Positions 11,041-19,996 of a stretch of 28,669 nt of DNA are shown here, piece after piece. The notes below the pieces were generated by a model. It saw only the letters and a list, made by a program, of their open reading frames with translations, did no database searches and was not told the DNA's origin. This stretch comes from Sperchopsis tessellata. Lineage: Eukaryota; Arthropoda; Insecta; Coleoptera; Hydrophilidae. Both the position numbers and the translations under genes were made by a program. Location of the stretch: positions 1-28,669 of the forward strand of contig JAWQRN010000530.1 in the NCBI GenBank assembly GCA_033557685.1. The letters run 5' to 3'. Numbering within the stretch: position 1 is the first letter of the stretch; every line of letters starts with the position of its first letter.

Positions 11041-11302
11041 AGTTTTACTGGTATTCCTAGTTTTGTTTCTAGAATTTTCTATGCTAATTCTAGAATTTTT
11101 CGTCTAATTTCTGTTCAAATACTGTAGCATTCTTTTCAGTTCTTCTGGAAGTTTCTTCTAGTTTACTTTCTCAACTTCTAAAGTTCTTTTCTAACTTTTA
11201 TCCTACATTGTCTTTGTTTTTGTAGAATTTTCTTTAAGTTTGCTTTCTAAATTTTCTCCTAGTTTGCTTTCTAAACTTTTAGAATTTTCTCTTAGTATAT
11301 TT
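11041..11302 (-). pseudogene. gypsy gag N-terminal coiled coil
   Basis: The minus-strand reading shows a repeating pattern ENSKSLESKLGENLESKLKE, later EVEKV, LPEELKRMLQYLNRN and RISIENSRNK, with several stops. The charge and leucine spacing is that of the coiled coil seen at the gag start of insect mdg1-like gypsy elements. The region stands out on the plus strand as a run of TTCTAGxxTT-like words. The start of gag and the 5' LTR are not recognisable beyond about 11320. Confidence 0.55.
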
Positions 11303-11329
11303 CTAAATTTTTAATTTCATTGGGTCTAA

Positions 11330-12732
11330 TATGTACAATAGAACAAGTTGTCAAATCATACTGTCAAAATTACCAGTTAATTATCTTTGATGTGTTTTTA
11401 AAAATACCATTTTTCAAACTATTTAATCATAAATAAGTTAACTAGTAAAATGTATGAACGTTTAATACTTTCTAGTTGTTAAAAGTAGACCGACAATATG
11501 TTGTTTGAATAGTTGGGTACTTAGAAATTAAACAGAAGAATTACTCACTGGATACTATGTTTGAAAAACCATTAGCTCAAGTTGTTTTTTACAGATTAGA
11601 AACGGATACAATTACGTAGAATTATAATACAGAACTATATATTCTTAGTTAATTAATTTATTACCTCTTAATTTTAACTATAATTTTAAGTTATAACAGG
11701 ATTATTCATTGTACTTTCACAAACATCAAATGATTGATATAATGCAATGTAAAATCTAATAAACCATAACTTACTTCTTTCCAAAATATGCTTTATTTCC
11801 TGAACCTAGAGTCATAATTATTAGACGTCAAACACTTCTAACGTAATAGATTTGTTATCGTATTAGAATATTTCCACTGGAAACTGAAATAGACTTTGAT
11901 CAAAATTTCAAGAAAAAACTATCACTGTTTTCAAGAAACAACTTAAAATAAAAAAAGAAAACAAAACCATGTAGATTTTGCCCTATTTTGACGAACAATA
12001 CAATACTCATACGAACAAGCAACGTACAGACGAAGATGTAAATGAAAATACCACTGCGCAAAAACAAATTCACAACGACAATGAACTTGGTCATGTTGCG
12101 TAGTACAAGAAATACACGCATAGTGTAGACGTAAATATGCGCTCGAGCACTGTACAAATAACATATATCTATTGCACAACCACATAACAAAGATAATACA
12201 ATTACATTTTACACCATTCAGCTACCTTTTAACCACTCTTCTGAAATAAATAAACTATTCAATAACAGATTGTGTTAGCTTTCCAACGGTGTTTGTCTTG
12301 TCGCGGAGAAACTTATACGAACACCACTATGGCCCATTCACTACAGCCGTGCACCACCCACATCTAGCAACAATTATATAAACGGATACATGGAAGGGAA
12401 TCGTCAAATGCAAATAAGATATTTCCTTAGGCATCAACGATCAAAGTTTTGTCGACCCCACTTTTCCACTTGATAGAATTTGAATAATAAATATGTATGG
12501 ATTCATAACTCAGTAATCAAAAATGTAGGATACAAATAATAATACCTAATAATAACAAAACCAGTATTATTAATATATGCCATAAAAGGACCGTTTACCA
12601 AATAAATTTTTAAATATTTTATCTCAAGGGATAACGGTATTGGCTATCTCGTTAGAAATTCACTGTATATCATTGGAGTTCGTGGTAGACGGTAGAGAAT
12701 GAAAAGATCACTTGATAGTTATCAGTTAGTAT
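11330..12732. other. AT-rich spacer with one less AT-rich block
   Basis: No gene was recognised. Two overlapping minus-strand open frames at 11900-12190 overlap in different frames and look like chance; the longer one is rich in Phe, Val and Ile. Around 12290-12380 the base composition becomes more balanced, with several CpG, and a TATATAAA word occurs at 12374-12381. That could be promoter-like (for example a 5' region of ZCCHC10 or of an element), but I see no exon that would join the ZCCHC10 zinc-knuckle exon. Confidence 0.35.
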
Positions 12733-12976
12733 TGTTACGAGACTATTATAAAGTAACTACGCCACTAAAATATGCCCGCATATTACAGTACAATTCATTC
12801 TTGCAAATAAAAGCGAAGAGCCCAACTAGGGGGAGCAGTGGAAGTAAGAGACGCGTCGTATTGAATATACCCATTAGAATGCAGTTGTATAATTTGCCAT
12901 TGTGTTAATGTAAACTAAACACTTTCAAATAAATACACTATAAACTTGTTGAATTGTTATTTGTGAACCCGTAACA
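12733..12976. repeat. Probable solo LTR, 244 bp
   Basis: The segment begins TGTTACG and ends CGTAACA, a perfect 7-bp terminal inverted repeat with the TG...CA ends of an LTR. The flanking four bases are GTAT on the left and ATAT on the right, a possible target duplication with one mismatch. An AATAAA lies inside on the plus strand, followed by about 50 bases to the end. No primer-binding site or polypurine tract flanks it in either orientation, which favours a solo LTR left by recombination. Its family was not determined. Confidence 0.55.
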
Positions 12977-12979
12977 ATA

Positions 12980-13620
12980 TTACCCACAGTAAATATCTTC
13001 AGGTTTTCTGGGAGATATTACAGTATATTATTATAACTATTTATGGGAATATTAAATTTGATTTAAAAAAATATATTAAATAATATATAGTTTGATAATT
13101 TTGTAAAAAGCATATTAAAATAAGAATTGAATAAATTCAATGACTATCGAATAAGAATTATCAAATGGTACCTACGAATCGCGGATTATATGCATTAGTT
13201 ACAGAATTTATTACGACTTAAATCATGAATGTTATTTATTTAATTTTTCATAAAATCAATAAAAGACTACATGTAGTAGTACGTAACATTAATAGAATGA
13301 CTGAAAAAATATTTTTTATAGTCCTATGAAAAAATTACAATTTTATATATAGCATATTCCATACTGTTAAATAAAAAATTAAAATACAAGACAAATTATG
13401 TAATCAATAATTAAATTTAATGTAAATTAATGTTAAATGTTATAAAATAAACAGTGTATAAATTAAATATATGTTTGCTTAAGGACGCATAAAACATAAG
13501 CCACACCATTATAATTGAAATAAGGATAGAAACCCTTTTATATTTTATTTATTATCTTACGCATTAAATAGCCTATTTTTATTTATCTTAACAACATCAT
13601 AATTTTAATAATAAGGAGTT
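12980..13620. other. Very AT-rich spacer
   Basis: This is mostly A and T with frequent stops in all six frames. No exon, RNA gene or repeat unit was recognised. It separates the solo LTR from an RT scrap. Confidence 0.4.
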
Positions 13621-13625
13621 TATTT

Positions 13626-13820
13626 GTCATAAGAGAGGGAGCAGCGTCAACTAATATAGTCATAAGGTCAGGCTTACCGCAAGGTAACGTCATCTGTCCC
13701 TTGATGTTCAACATGTTTGTCAATGACATTCCGAGGGACAACAACACTCTACGCTACGACACTGCCCTGTTTACTCAGTCCTGGATGCAGGACCAAGTCG
13801 TGATGAGTTTGTGTTGAGAA
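13626..13820 (+). pseudogene. Reverse transcriptase scrap of a second LINE family
   Basis: An open piece reads VIRSGLPQGNVICPLMFNMF followed by VNDIPRDNNTLRYDTALFTQ, then stops. This is the RT block GxPQGSxxxPxLFNxxxNDxP followed by the catalytic box. The box, normally YADDTAxF, appears as YDTALF, so one alanine and one catalytic aspartate are missing. The FNMFVNDIP wording is closer to Jockey-clade RT than to the LINE copies at 0.4-2.6 and 22-23.8 kb. Sequence up to about 14160 is less AT-rich than its surroundings and may be more of this element, but no further domain is legible. Confidence 0.65.
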
Positions 13821-14349
13821 AAGCTCAAAAATGTATGATGTTGGACAGTCGCACGACAACTCTCTGATTAGAGGGCTTGGACAGAACGATGCCCAAAATC
13901 TTTACTACAAGCGCAAACGCCCCAATCTCCTCCTTGATGTGCGAGTGTAATGTAAACCTACCTCTCCTGTATCTGAAGGAATTTCTGGCCGACATGTCCG
14001 ACACAGGTAAGTATATCCGAATTCCGCTGTGCTGAGTGAGGCTCCAGCACGGAAATAGTAGCCCTCAAAACTCGTTCGTATCATCGTTCAGTTCTGAATT
14101 GTACACCCTGTAATTACCCTAGGGTAGACACTAAGATTATTTTTAACATTTCTTAGGAAGAAGTTCAATAAGAGGAGGGAATTTCAGTCATTCGCATGTC
14201 TCTGACTGACTGATCTGATTATGACCGAAGGATATCGACCGAAAGCTTATGAAAAAGCTCGTTCTTCTCAAAACGAAGAAGCACATATATATTTGTTTTT
14301 CGTATTGTATCTACAGTGATTTTGAATTTATATTATTCTGATTTTATAA

Positions 14350-14350
<1 letters not shown>

Positions 14351-14394
<44 letters not shown>
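14351..14394. repeat. (TA)22 microsatellite
   Basis: There are 22 uninterrupted TA units, upstream of hfp. The length is probably polymorphic. Confidence 0.95.
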
Positions 14395-14397
<3 letters not shown>

Positions 14398-14639
14398 GTG
14401 AGTCTATAATGTGGTCTCTTTCAATAACCACTTTAAATCAAGTAGTTAAACTGCATAAAATTTTAATCTTCTAAAATTATTTAGAACATTACAGGTGTGC
14501 TCCACATCTTCTATACTACTGGATTACCTGATTAATATTAATATAGTTACAATATCAGAGTATTTTAGGCGTTCTATAGCATATAATATAGTACATAGAG
14601 GTTCAATTATAGTACAAATACATTGATTATAATACCGTT

Positions 14640-14886
14640 GGCAACGCAGCCCTACAGTTTTAAATAAAATTGCCTACGTGAATTTTATCCTTTTTCGGTT
14701 AGTGTCGGCTAGGTTCGTGAATATTGTATTGATTCTTATTCCATAGTTAGATTATAATCACTTCCGTTGCCGTTGTAGTATTCTTCCGCCATTTTATGTT
14801 ACTAATTTTGTGTCACTTATTTTATTGAAAGTGTTAGATTAATAAATTAAATTTCAAGTGAAGATATACAATAAATTAACTTCAAG
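14640..14886 (+). promoter_or_regulatory. hfp: hfp 5' UTR and probable promoter region
   Basis: Just upstream of the hfp start codon the DNA becomes less AT-rich and contains several CpG. An ETS-like site CACTTCCG lies at 14759-14766 and a YY1-like CCGCCATTTT at 14786-14795. Such sites are common at TATA-less promoters of housekeeping genes, which would suit a splicing factor. A 10-codon upstream reading frame starts at 14796. The transcription start was not determined. Confidence 0.45.
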
Positions 14887-14940
14887 ATGATGACATCATA
14901 TCAACAGGAGCATCTTATATTGAATGGAGGAACGAATATT
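14887..14940 (+). CDS. hfp: PUF60/half pint splicing factor, coding exon 1
   Basis: The exon starts at the first of two adjacent ATG codons, encodes MMTSYQQEHLILNGGTNI and ends in phase 0 at the donor ATT|GTAAGT. Its identity comes from exon 4, with which it joins in one frame through exons 2 and 3. PUF60 (poly(U)-binding splicing factor 60 kDa; half pint in flies) binds pyrimidine-rich tracts near 3' splice sites and works with U2AF in the nucleus. In flies half pint also affects alternative splicing and ovary development. The N-terminus is poorly conserved and unstructured, so the start choice rests on the good donor, the 5' UTR-like sequence upstream and frame continuity. The RRM-coding exons lie beyond the window. 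Confidence 0.75.
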
Positions 14941-17241
14941 GTAAGTTTGCTATATCGGTTTTTTAAATTTTCTTCTCTGATTATAATAATATGACTTCCG
15001 TTTATTTATCGTTGCTGTGATATTTTAATAGATCTAATTCTGTCCAAAAATATTCTTTGCTGAAATTTTTAGTTTTAATGTTTGTATTTCATCCCTATTA
15101 ATACTCCATACATGCACTTAAATTTCTGTCTCAATATAAAGAATATTTTTTATATCAAATGGTGTAACAAGTTCTTGAAAGTTTGTGTTGTCGATCGAAA
15201 TAAGACCGATTGCGTTGAAGTTGGAATTTCTATACAGGCATTCTTGAACTGTAATATCAATTACAGTACTTAGCACCCGGAGACCATTTAGATGCTATTG
15301 AACTTTTATTAAATAAAACTTAAAACTTACTAATGGTCTAAATTTTTCTTAGATAAGTACATTATTTCCTAACGAAACAACTTCCCACGCTTTTTGAAAT
15401 TGCTGGGTATGTGGACTTAACCGGTGAAAATCGGTTTAATAGTAACCATCTAAAAGTGGACACAAGTTCGTGTTTTATATGAAACATTGGCATAAGTTTT
15501 TCAGAAACCTTGATTTGGACAAAACATGTCAGAACTTCAACTCCACTTTAACTGTAATGTTATGTTTTTGAAGTGTGCACAAGGTGTATGCTTTAGTGAA
15601 TTAGCAATAAGTATAGCAGTTGGTTTATACCAAACTAAGAAGTGTAATTTTCATAAAATATCAAATTATACATAAAATAGAAGTGTCATTAAGAATTTGT
15701 TGCTTCCTTGGCCGTACATAAATGTGTAATTTTAATATTTGATTAAAATCAAATATTAGAAGTGTCATTCTGTGTTGTTTGTAGGAGTTTTCCTTAGACA
15801 CCTATACTTACACTTAACTGTATATAAAGGATAGAAACTAGTAACTTCTCACTATATATTTGAAATGAGAACTGCAAATCTGAGTACCCCAAAATAGTAT
15901 ACTGGTTACTGAAATAATAGGGAGTAAAATAACAAGAAGCAACCTAATATTCGGTTTAAACATAATTGCCAAAAATACACTATAATATAAATTTTACAGT
16001 ATAGGAACTTGCGGGTATTGATATGGGGTACATCACCAAAACTTAACAATATTCTTCTTGCAAATAGGAGCTGTTAGGGCTCGTCATTATATAAATTGTG
16101 TAGATAACTGTGGACTATAATTTGAAATATAGAAATATCTATTATACCTCCAGCATTTATACATTCATACGCACAAATCCATTTTTCTAACAAACTCAGA
16201 TTTCCACTCATATAGTAATAGATATCGAAACAAGTTTACGACTCCATTCTGTCGAATAAACAAAACCTAGCACAGAGTTAACCTCTCACCATGCAACTCT
16301 ACAACAATTTCTAATTGCAGAACAATATAGAAGTTCTTCAGGAGGTTTTTTACAAAGTTCAAGACTTTTGACCTATGTATGACATATTGTAAGTAAATCT
16401 GTACATGAATAATGTATATTTTGTGAAGATGTTAAATAAACTTTCTTATGATAATGGAAGGAGTTTCATCCACATGAATATGGTTGCATCACAGAAATAC
16501 ATATCGTGAAGGATGAAACTATGTGTATTTGGAAATGCACATACATTTATCACGTAACTGTGATATTCTATAAAGTACAGCCTAGCTGGTATCCCATTAA
16601 ATCTCTACTGATAATTTGAACTTTTCATTAGATAAATATATTTATTAGTAATGTGAGTTCCCACACTTTATGAAATTTCTAGATATTCAGCCTTATAGAG
16701 ATGCTGGGTTACCCGGTTAGGGAATTTATATTTTATATTATATGCATAAATTACTTTTTTAAATTGTTATTTCCTTATAAAATGACTTGTAGAATAAATG
16801 AAAAGCACCAAAAATTAGCGTTTATTTTAACAAGTTAACGAAATCTACTATAGGTATGGCCTATTCGTGTTTGGTGGTCTTGTTTAAAATCTCAGCATTA
16901 AGTATATTATTTTATAAATAAATTTTTAAGTGCAAATTTCTGCATATCGTGTATATTTTAGAAAAATTATGAGGGGTGTCCCAATGATTAATTTTACAAT
17001 TGAATATGCTAAAGATATATATATAATCTACATGAAATTGCCAATTTCACATCGTATTATAATTTTTTGCTTCCTTAGCTGCATTGTAATGTTTATTTTA
17101 GAAATATGCAAAATCAAATATTAAAGGAAAGCAGTCAAGTAATTGTTAAATACAGAAATCAAATATGCATCGAAAAATACTTGATATTATTAAAACTTTT
17201 TATTAGATCAGTTTTCTTTATTTAATTTTTTTAAATTTTAG
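14941..17241 (+). other. hfp intron 1 (2301 bp)
   Basis: The donor is GTAAGT and the acceptor TTTTTTAAATTTTAG. It is AT-rich with no nested gene supported. Open frames of about 63 codons at 15082 and 16930 carry no motif. It holds short perfect inverted repeats, listed separately, and two stretches (about 15280-15760 and 16590-17130) that resemble each other weakly, as if from an old duplication. Confidence 0.7.
15734..15757. repeat. Perfect 11-bp palindrome in hfp intron 1
   Basis: AATATTTGATT (15734-15744) and AATCAAATATT (15747-15757) are exact reverse complements with a 2-base spacer. It could extrude as a cruciform or simply be AT-rich chance. Confidence 0.6.
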
Positions 17242-17332
17242 CCGCAAATGGCTTCTATTCCAGCACCTTTACCACCTGAACCTCCAATTCCAGGAATAGA
17301 AGACCCACCAGTGAAGAAATACCGAGCAGATG
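17242..17332 (+). CDS. hfp: PUF60/half pint, coding exon 2
   Basis: The 91-base exon lies between the acceptor TTTTAG and the donor GATG|GTAAGT. It encodes PQMASIPAPLPPEPPIPGIE, then DPPVKKYRAD, and leaves one base (G) for the next exon. The segment is proline-rich and ends in a short basic patch (VKKYR) that may serve as a nuclear localisation signal, as in the disordered N-termini of splicing factors. The codon content, strong splice sites and phase agreement with exons 1 and 3 support it. The next intron, 9.7 kb, is the longest here and is loaded with mobile elements. Confidence 0.85.
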
Positions 17333-18316
17333 GTAAGTTCCTAAACTAACTTTGCCCTATTTAAGGTGTAGTGCTAATACATAAGGGAACGTCAATACTA
17401 ATGTTCGCCTTTTCGGTGTGCTTGAGATGTTCCAGAAATGAGAGCAATGGGCTGCAGGCCTGATTCATATACCGAACGTGAGGTCGCACTAGCCAGATAC
17501 CTATATGCTGTAACCGTACCGTAGCCCTGCACGGTTACATGGTAGGACATTAAAAAAATTTAAATGATTCATTGATATCTCTCTAACAATGTGCTTGAGT
17601 ATTTGTTTATTTCTCTTTTACTTTTATTTAATGTGTTCACATATCAAGTTTAAATTTATATTAGAACCCAAAACTGTAATCTCCACATTAACGTGAATAA
17701 TTAGTTCCATGGTACCCTTAAATGGAGCCATTTAAACCCATATACGGCGACTATATTTTGCTCTTATTAATTTTAGAAACACACATTTTCATACATTTAA
17801 AGAAAATTTAATACAATTAGAAATATTTCATGTAATAGACTATTTAATATTATAAGTAATTTATTTACAAGAGAAAATAACCCAAATGGGTCAGTTGCGG
17901 TTTTTATGTAGGAGAGTAGCGAATTCTACATACTGATAGTGCATCATGGTGTATATTGGAAAATTGCAAATCTAAATAGAGCTTAGGGAATTACGAAGTA
18001 CAGGGCATCCAATAAATCAACGTTTGAAGCTGTGAAATCCTTTAAATAGAGGGTTTACTGTAATTTTTGTCTTTCATCACAGTAGTGGATACTAAGACTT
18101 CTAATTTAATTACATTACATAACCAGGTTTATGGAATTTAATGGCTTTCTGTTCTAATATTTTATAACTCATTGTAGAATGTAATTATGTCGTTAATGGT
18201 ACAAATTTACCTAGCCTGGAACTTTACCTATTACATCTTGGCTATATTAAATAAGGACCACATTATATAGGACACAACTGTAACTGGTTTAGTGCAATTT
18301 AATTTTATGTACGCAC
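17333..18316 (+). other. hfp intron 2, first part
   Basis: This is intron sequence with no supported exon. A block around 17400-17545 is richer in G and C than the rest and includes a hairpin with 8-bp perfect arms, GTAACCGT (17510-17517) and ACGGTTAC (17531-17538). It may be a short non-autonomous repeat, but its ends were not found. Confidence 0.5.
17510..17538. repeat. Hairpin with perfect 8-bp arms
   Basis: The arms GTAACCGT and ACGGTTAC are separated by 13 bases inside a locally GC-richer patch of hfp intron 2. It could be part of a short structured repeat; no function is inferred. Confidence 0.6.
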
Positions 18317-18338
18317 ATATATATATATATATATATAT
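18317..18338. repeat. (AT)11 microsatellite
   Basis: Eleven AT units lie directly next to the start of the LTR-like element at 18339. The element may have inserted into this AT tract. Confidence 0.9.
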
Positions 18339-18659
18339 TGTAACATTTTCCACCTGGAGGAGGCGTTAACTACTTAACCGGGGAAAACTAATGAACAGTT
18401 ACTCGTGAACCGAGTTTGTTCTAAACCATGTGATATGTCTAGTGGCAAATAATGATACCCTCGATGTGTATAAGTAACCTGAAATAGATTCTGTCAAGTG
18501 GAGATCTCCGAAACAAATAAAATAACGCAAATTAATTGGAATACTATCTAATGAAAATAAAAAAAAAACACGTACAAAGGTAATTGCCTCCATAGACAAG
18601 TCACCTGCAGTAAACCGGGCACGTGCTGTATCGTTGAAATTTATGATGCCAAGTAGAAT

Positions 18660-18870
18660 AGTTGAGGGCTGTGACCTGTTGGAAAATTGTCAATTATACC
18701 CTTCGTTTTACGATTCAGGGACGAGTCTAGCCCTCTGAGTACCTGCTGGTGAAAGTTATGATGGACAGATAAAATGCATGAGGACTATGACCTGCTGGAA
18801 AAGAATCTATTTATACCTGTTGTTTTACGATTCAGGGGCGAGCCTAGTCCTCTAGTTATCTTGTCAGTGA
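18660..18870. repeat. Imperfect tandem repeat, period about 116
   Basis: Two copies share TGACCTG-TGGAAAA, TTATACC and TTTTACGATTCAGGG, then GAG(T/C)CTAG(C/T)CC. The shared words recur at 18673 and 18789, and at 18706 and 18823. They are inside the LTR-like element. Confidence 0.7.
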
Positions 18871-19031
18871 CAATAAAAAATACACATGCTCGGCTAAAGG
18901 GCAAATGACTTTCCGATTGCAACAATAAATATAACAACGCTGTAAATTACGGAAACAACAGAATATGACAAAAAACCCTGAAAATAAAATATCTAAAAAT
19001 AAAAGTGAAATATGACCATGACAATGACAAG

Positions 19032-19150
19032 AAAGGACAATGTAAACTTGAAAATACAGTAGCTATGTAACACATAGAAAATATTACAATGATAAATAAT
19101 AAAAAAGGACAATGGAACTTTGAAATGCAGTCTATGTAACACAAATAAAA
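19032..19150. repeat. Imperfect tandem repeat, period about 72
   Basis: AAAGGACAATG begins at 19032 and again at 19104, each followed by an ACTT(T)GAAA..GCAG/ACAG..CTATGTAACACA pattern. It is inside the LTR-like element and AT-rich, with several A-runs. Confidence 0.65.
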
Positions 19151-19368
19151 TAAAATAATGCGCTTGAATAAACTCACGCACTCTTCTGCTGTTCGTGCCT
19201 CGGGGAGAGAGAGAGAAAATTACTGGGGTTTGTATTATTTAAACAGGTCGATTCAATATATTAGATGCGCGGAACTCTAACTTTATATCTTTCCGATACT
19301 CAACTAAGTTACACTTGAATAAATAAATGAAACAGTCACGGAGAAATTACATCCATTCATATGACATT

Positions 19369-19548
19369 ATTCTGGAGCGTGGAGTCGACAGATTTGCGGT
19401 AACCTTGTAGAAGGCCAGTCCGGTATGTCTGCTAAGCCCGGCTCCGAATATACAACGGGAAGTCCCAAAGTGAAGATATTCTGGTTCGAGGAGTCGACAG
19501 ATTTGCGGTAACCTAGTAGAAGGCCAGTCCGTTATGTCTGCTAATCCC
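19369..19548. repeat. Direct repeat of 71 bp, period 109
   Basis: 19369-19439 and 19478-19548 agree at all but about 6 of 71 positions (shared core GGAGTCGACAGATTTGCGGT). A 38-base spacer lies between them. It is the best preserved of the repeats in the LTR-like element and much less AT-rich than the intron around it. Confidence 0.85.
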
Positions 19549-19952
19549 AAAAATGAAGAATAAAATAAAAAGTAAAATGAGATTAAATATAACAAATGTA
19601 ACTAACCAAGTTCTGAAGGAACTCTTGAAATAAAGACTGAAAATGAATTATAATTGTAAAAGTAAGTTAAATTTTAGTACTAAAATGAAATTGAATAATA
19701 TATTGAAGTTAGGTCGAATAGATTTCTATCAGCGTTATGACCTGTTCTAGTTAACTAATGTCGAAGAAGAGACTTTTGTTTAACTAATTTCCGATATTTA
19801 TAGGTTTTGTTCAGACCGTGCGCTTTGTGGTTGGACGTCATCATCCAACGCCATCACTCCCTTAGGTAAATATCTCCCTCTCTGTCGCTCGAATGTAGCG
19901 AACGGATGCTCCCTATCCAACGATATTGAAAAATACCACGGTCGTTGACATC

Positions 19953-19966
19953 TGGCGAGCAGAACA
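19953..19966 (+). other. Possible tRNA primer-binding site
   Basis: TGGCGAGCAGAACA follows the possible LTR end by two bases. LTR elements carry an 18-base or shorter site starting TGG here, complementary to a tRNA 3' end. The match to a specific insect tRNA was not tested. Confidence 0.35.
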
Positions 19967-19996
19967 CATTCCTTTGCAAGGTGGTAAAATTTAACA

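Larger units (their letters stand above)
7793..11320 (-). mobile_element. Decayed Ty3/gypsy retrotransposon, internal region
   Basis: On the minus strand the element reads, from right to left, gag coiled coil (about 11302-11041), gag zinc knuckle (about 10473-10380), aspartic protease (about 10230-10080), the protease/RT spacer (9810-9568), RT (9373-8740), RNase H (8640-8400) and integrase (8335-7793). All parts carry stops or frame changes. No LTR of this element was identified at either end; its left end is joined to copia LTR-like sequence. The pol order with integrase after RNase H defines Ty3/gypsy. The piece lies between ZCCHC10 and hfp. Confidence 0.9.
18339..19950 (+). mobile_element. 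Long LTR-like element in hfp intron 2
   Basis: The segment starts TGTAACATTTTCCACCTGG immediately after an AT tract and can be read to ...GTTGACA at 19950. It is followed two bases later by TGGCGAGCAGAACA (19953-19966), which resembles the tRNA primer-binding site after a 5' LTR of gypsy-type elements. An alternative end is TTTAACA at 19996, where GTGGTAAAATTTAACA is an imperfect inverted copy of the start. No target duplication was found for either end. Inside are three pairs of tandem repeats. It has no coding capacity. It lies in the same orientation as hfp and could affect processing of the transcript. Confidence 0.5.

Noticed and set aside
11900..12190. Two overlapping minus-strand open frames of 80 and 96 codons
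   Set aside because: They overlap in different frames, show hydrophobic AT-biased composition and no motif, and have no splice or homology support.
19490..19500. GGTTCGAGG as a tRNA B box inside the 109-bp repeat
   Set aside because: No A box at suitable spacing and no cloverleaf can be drawn, so neither a tRNA nor a tRNA-derived SINE is supported.
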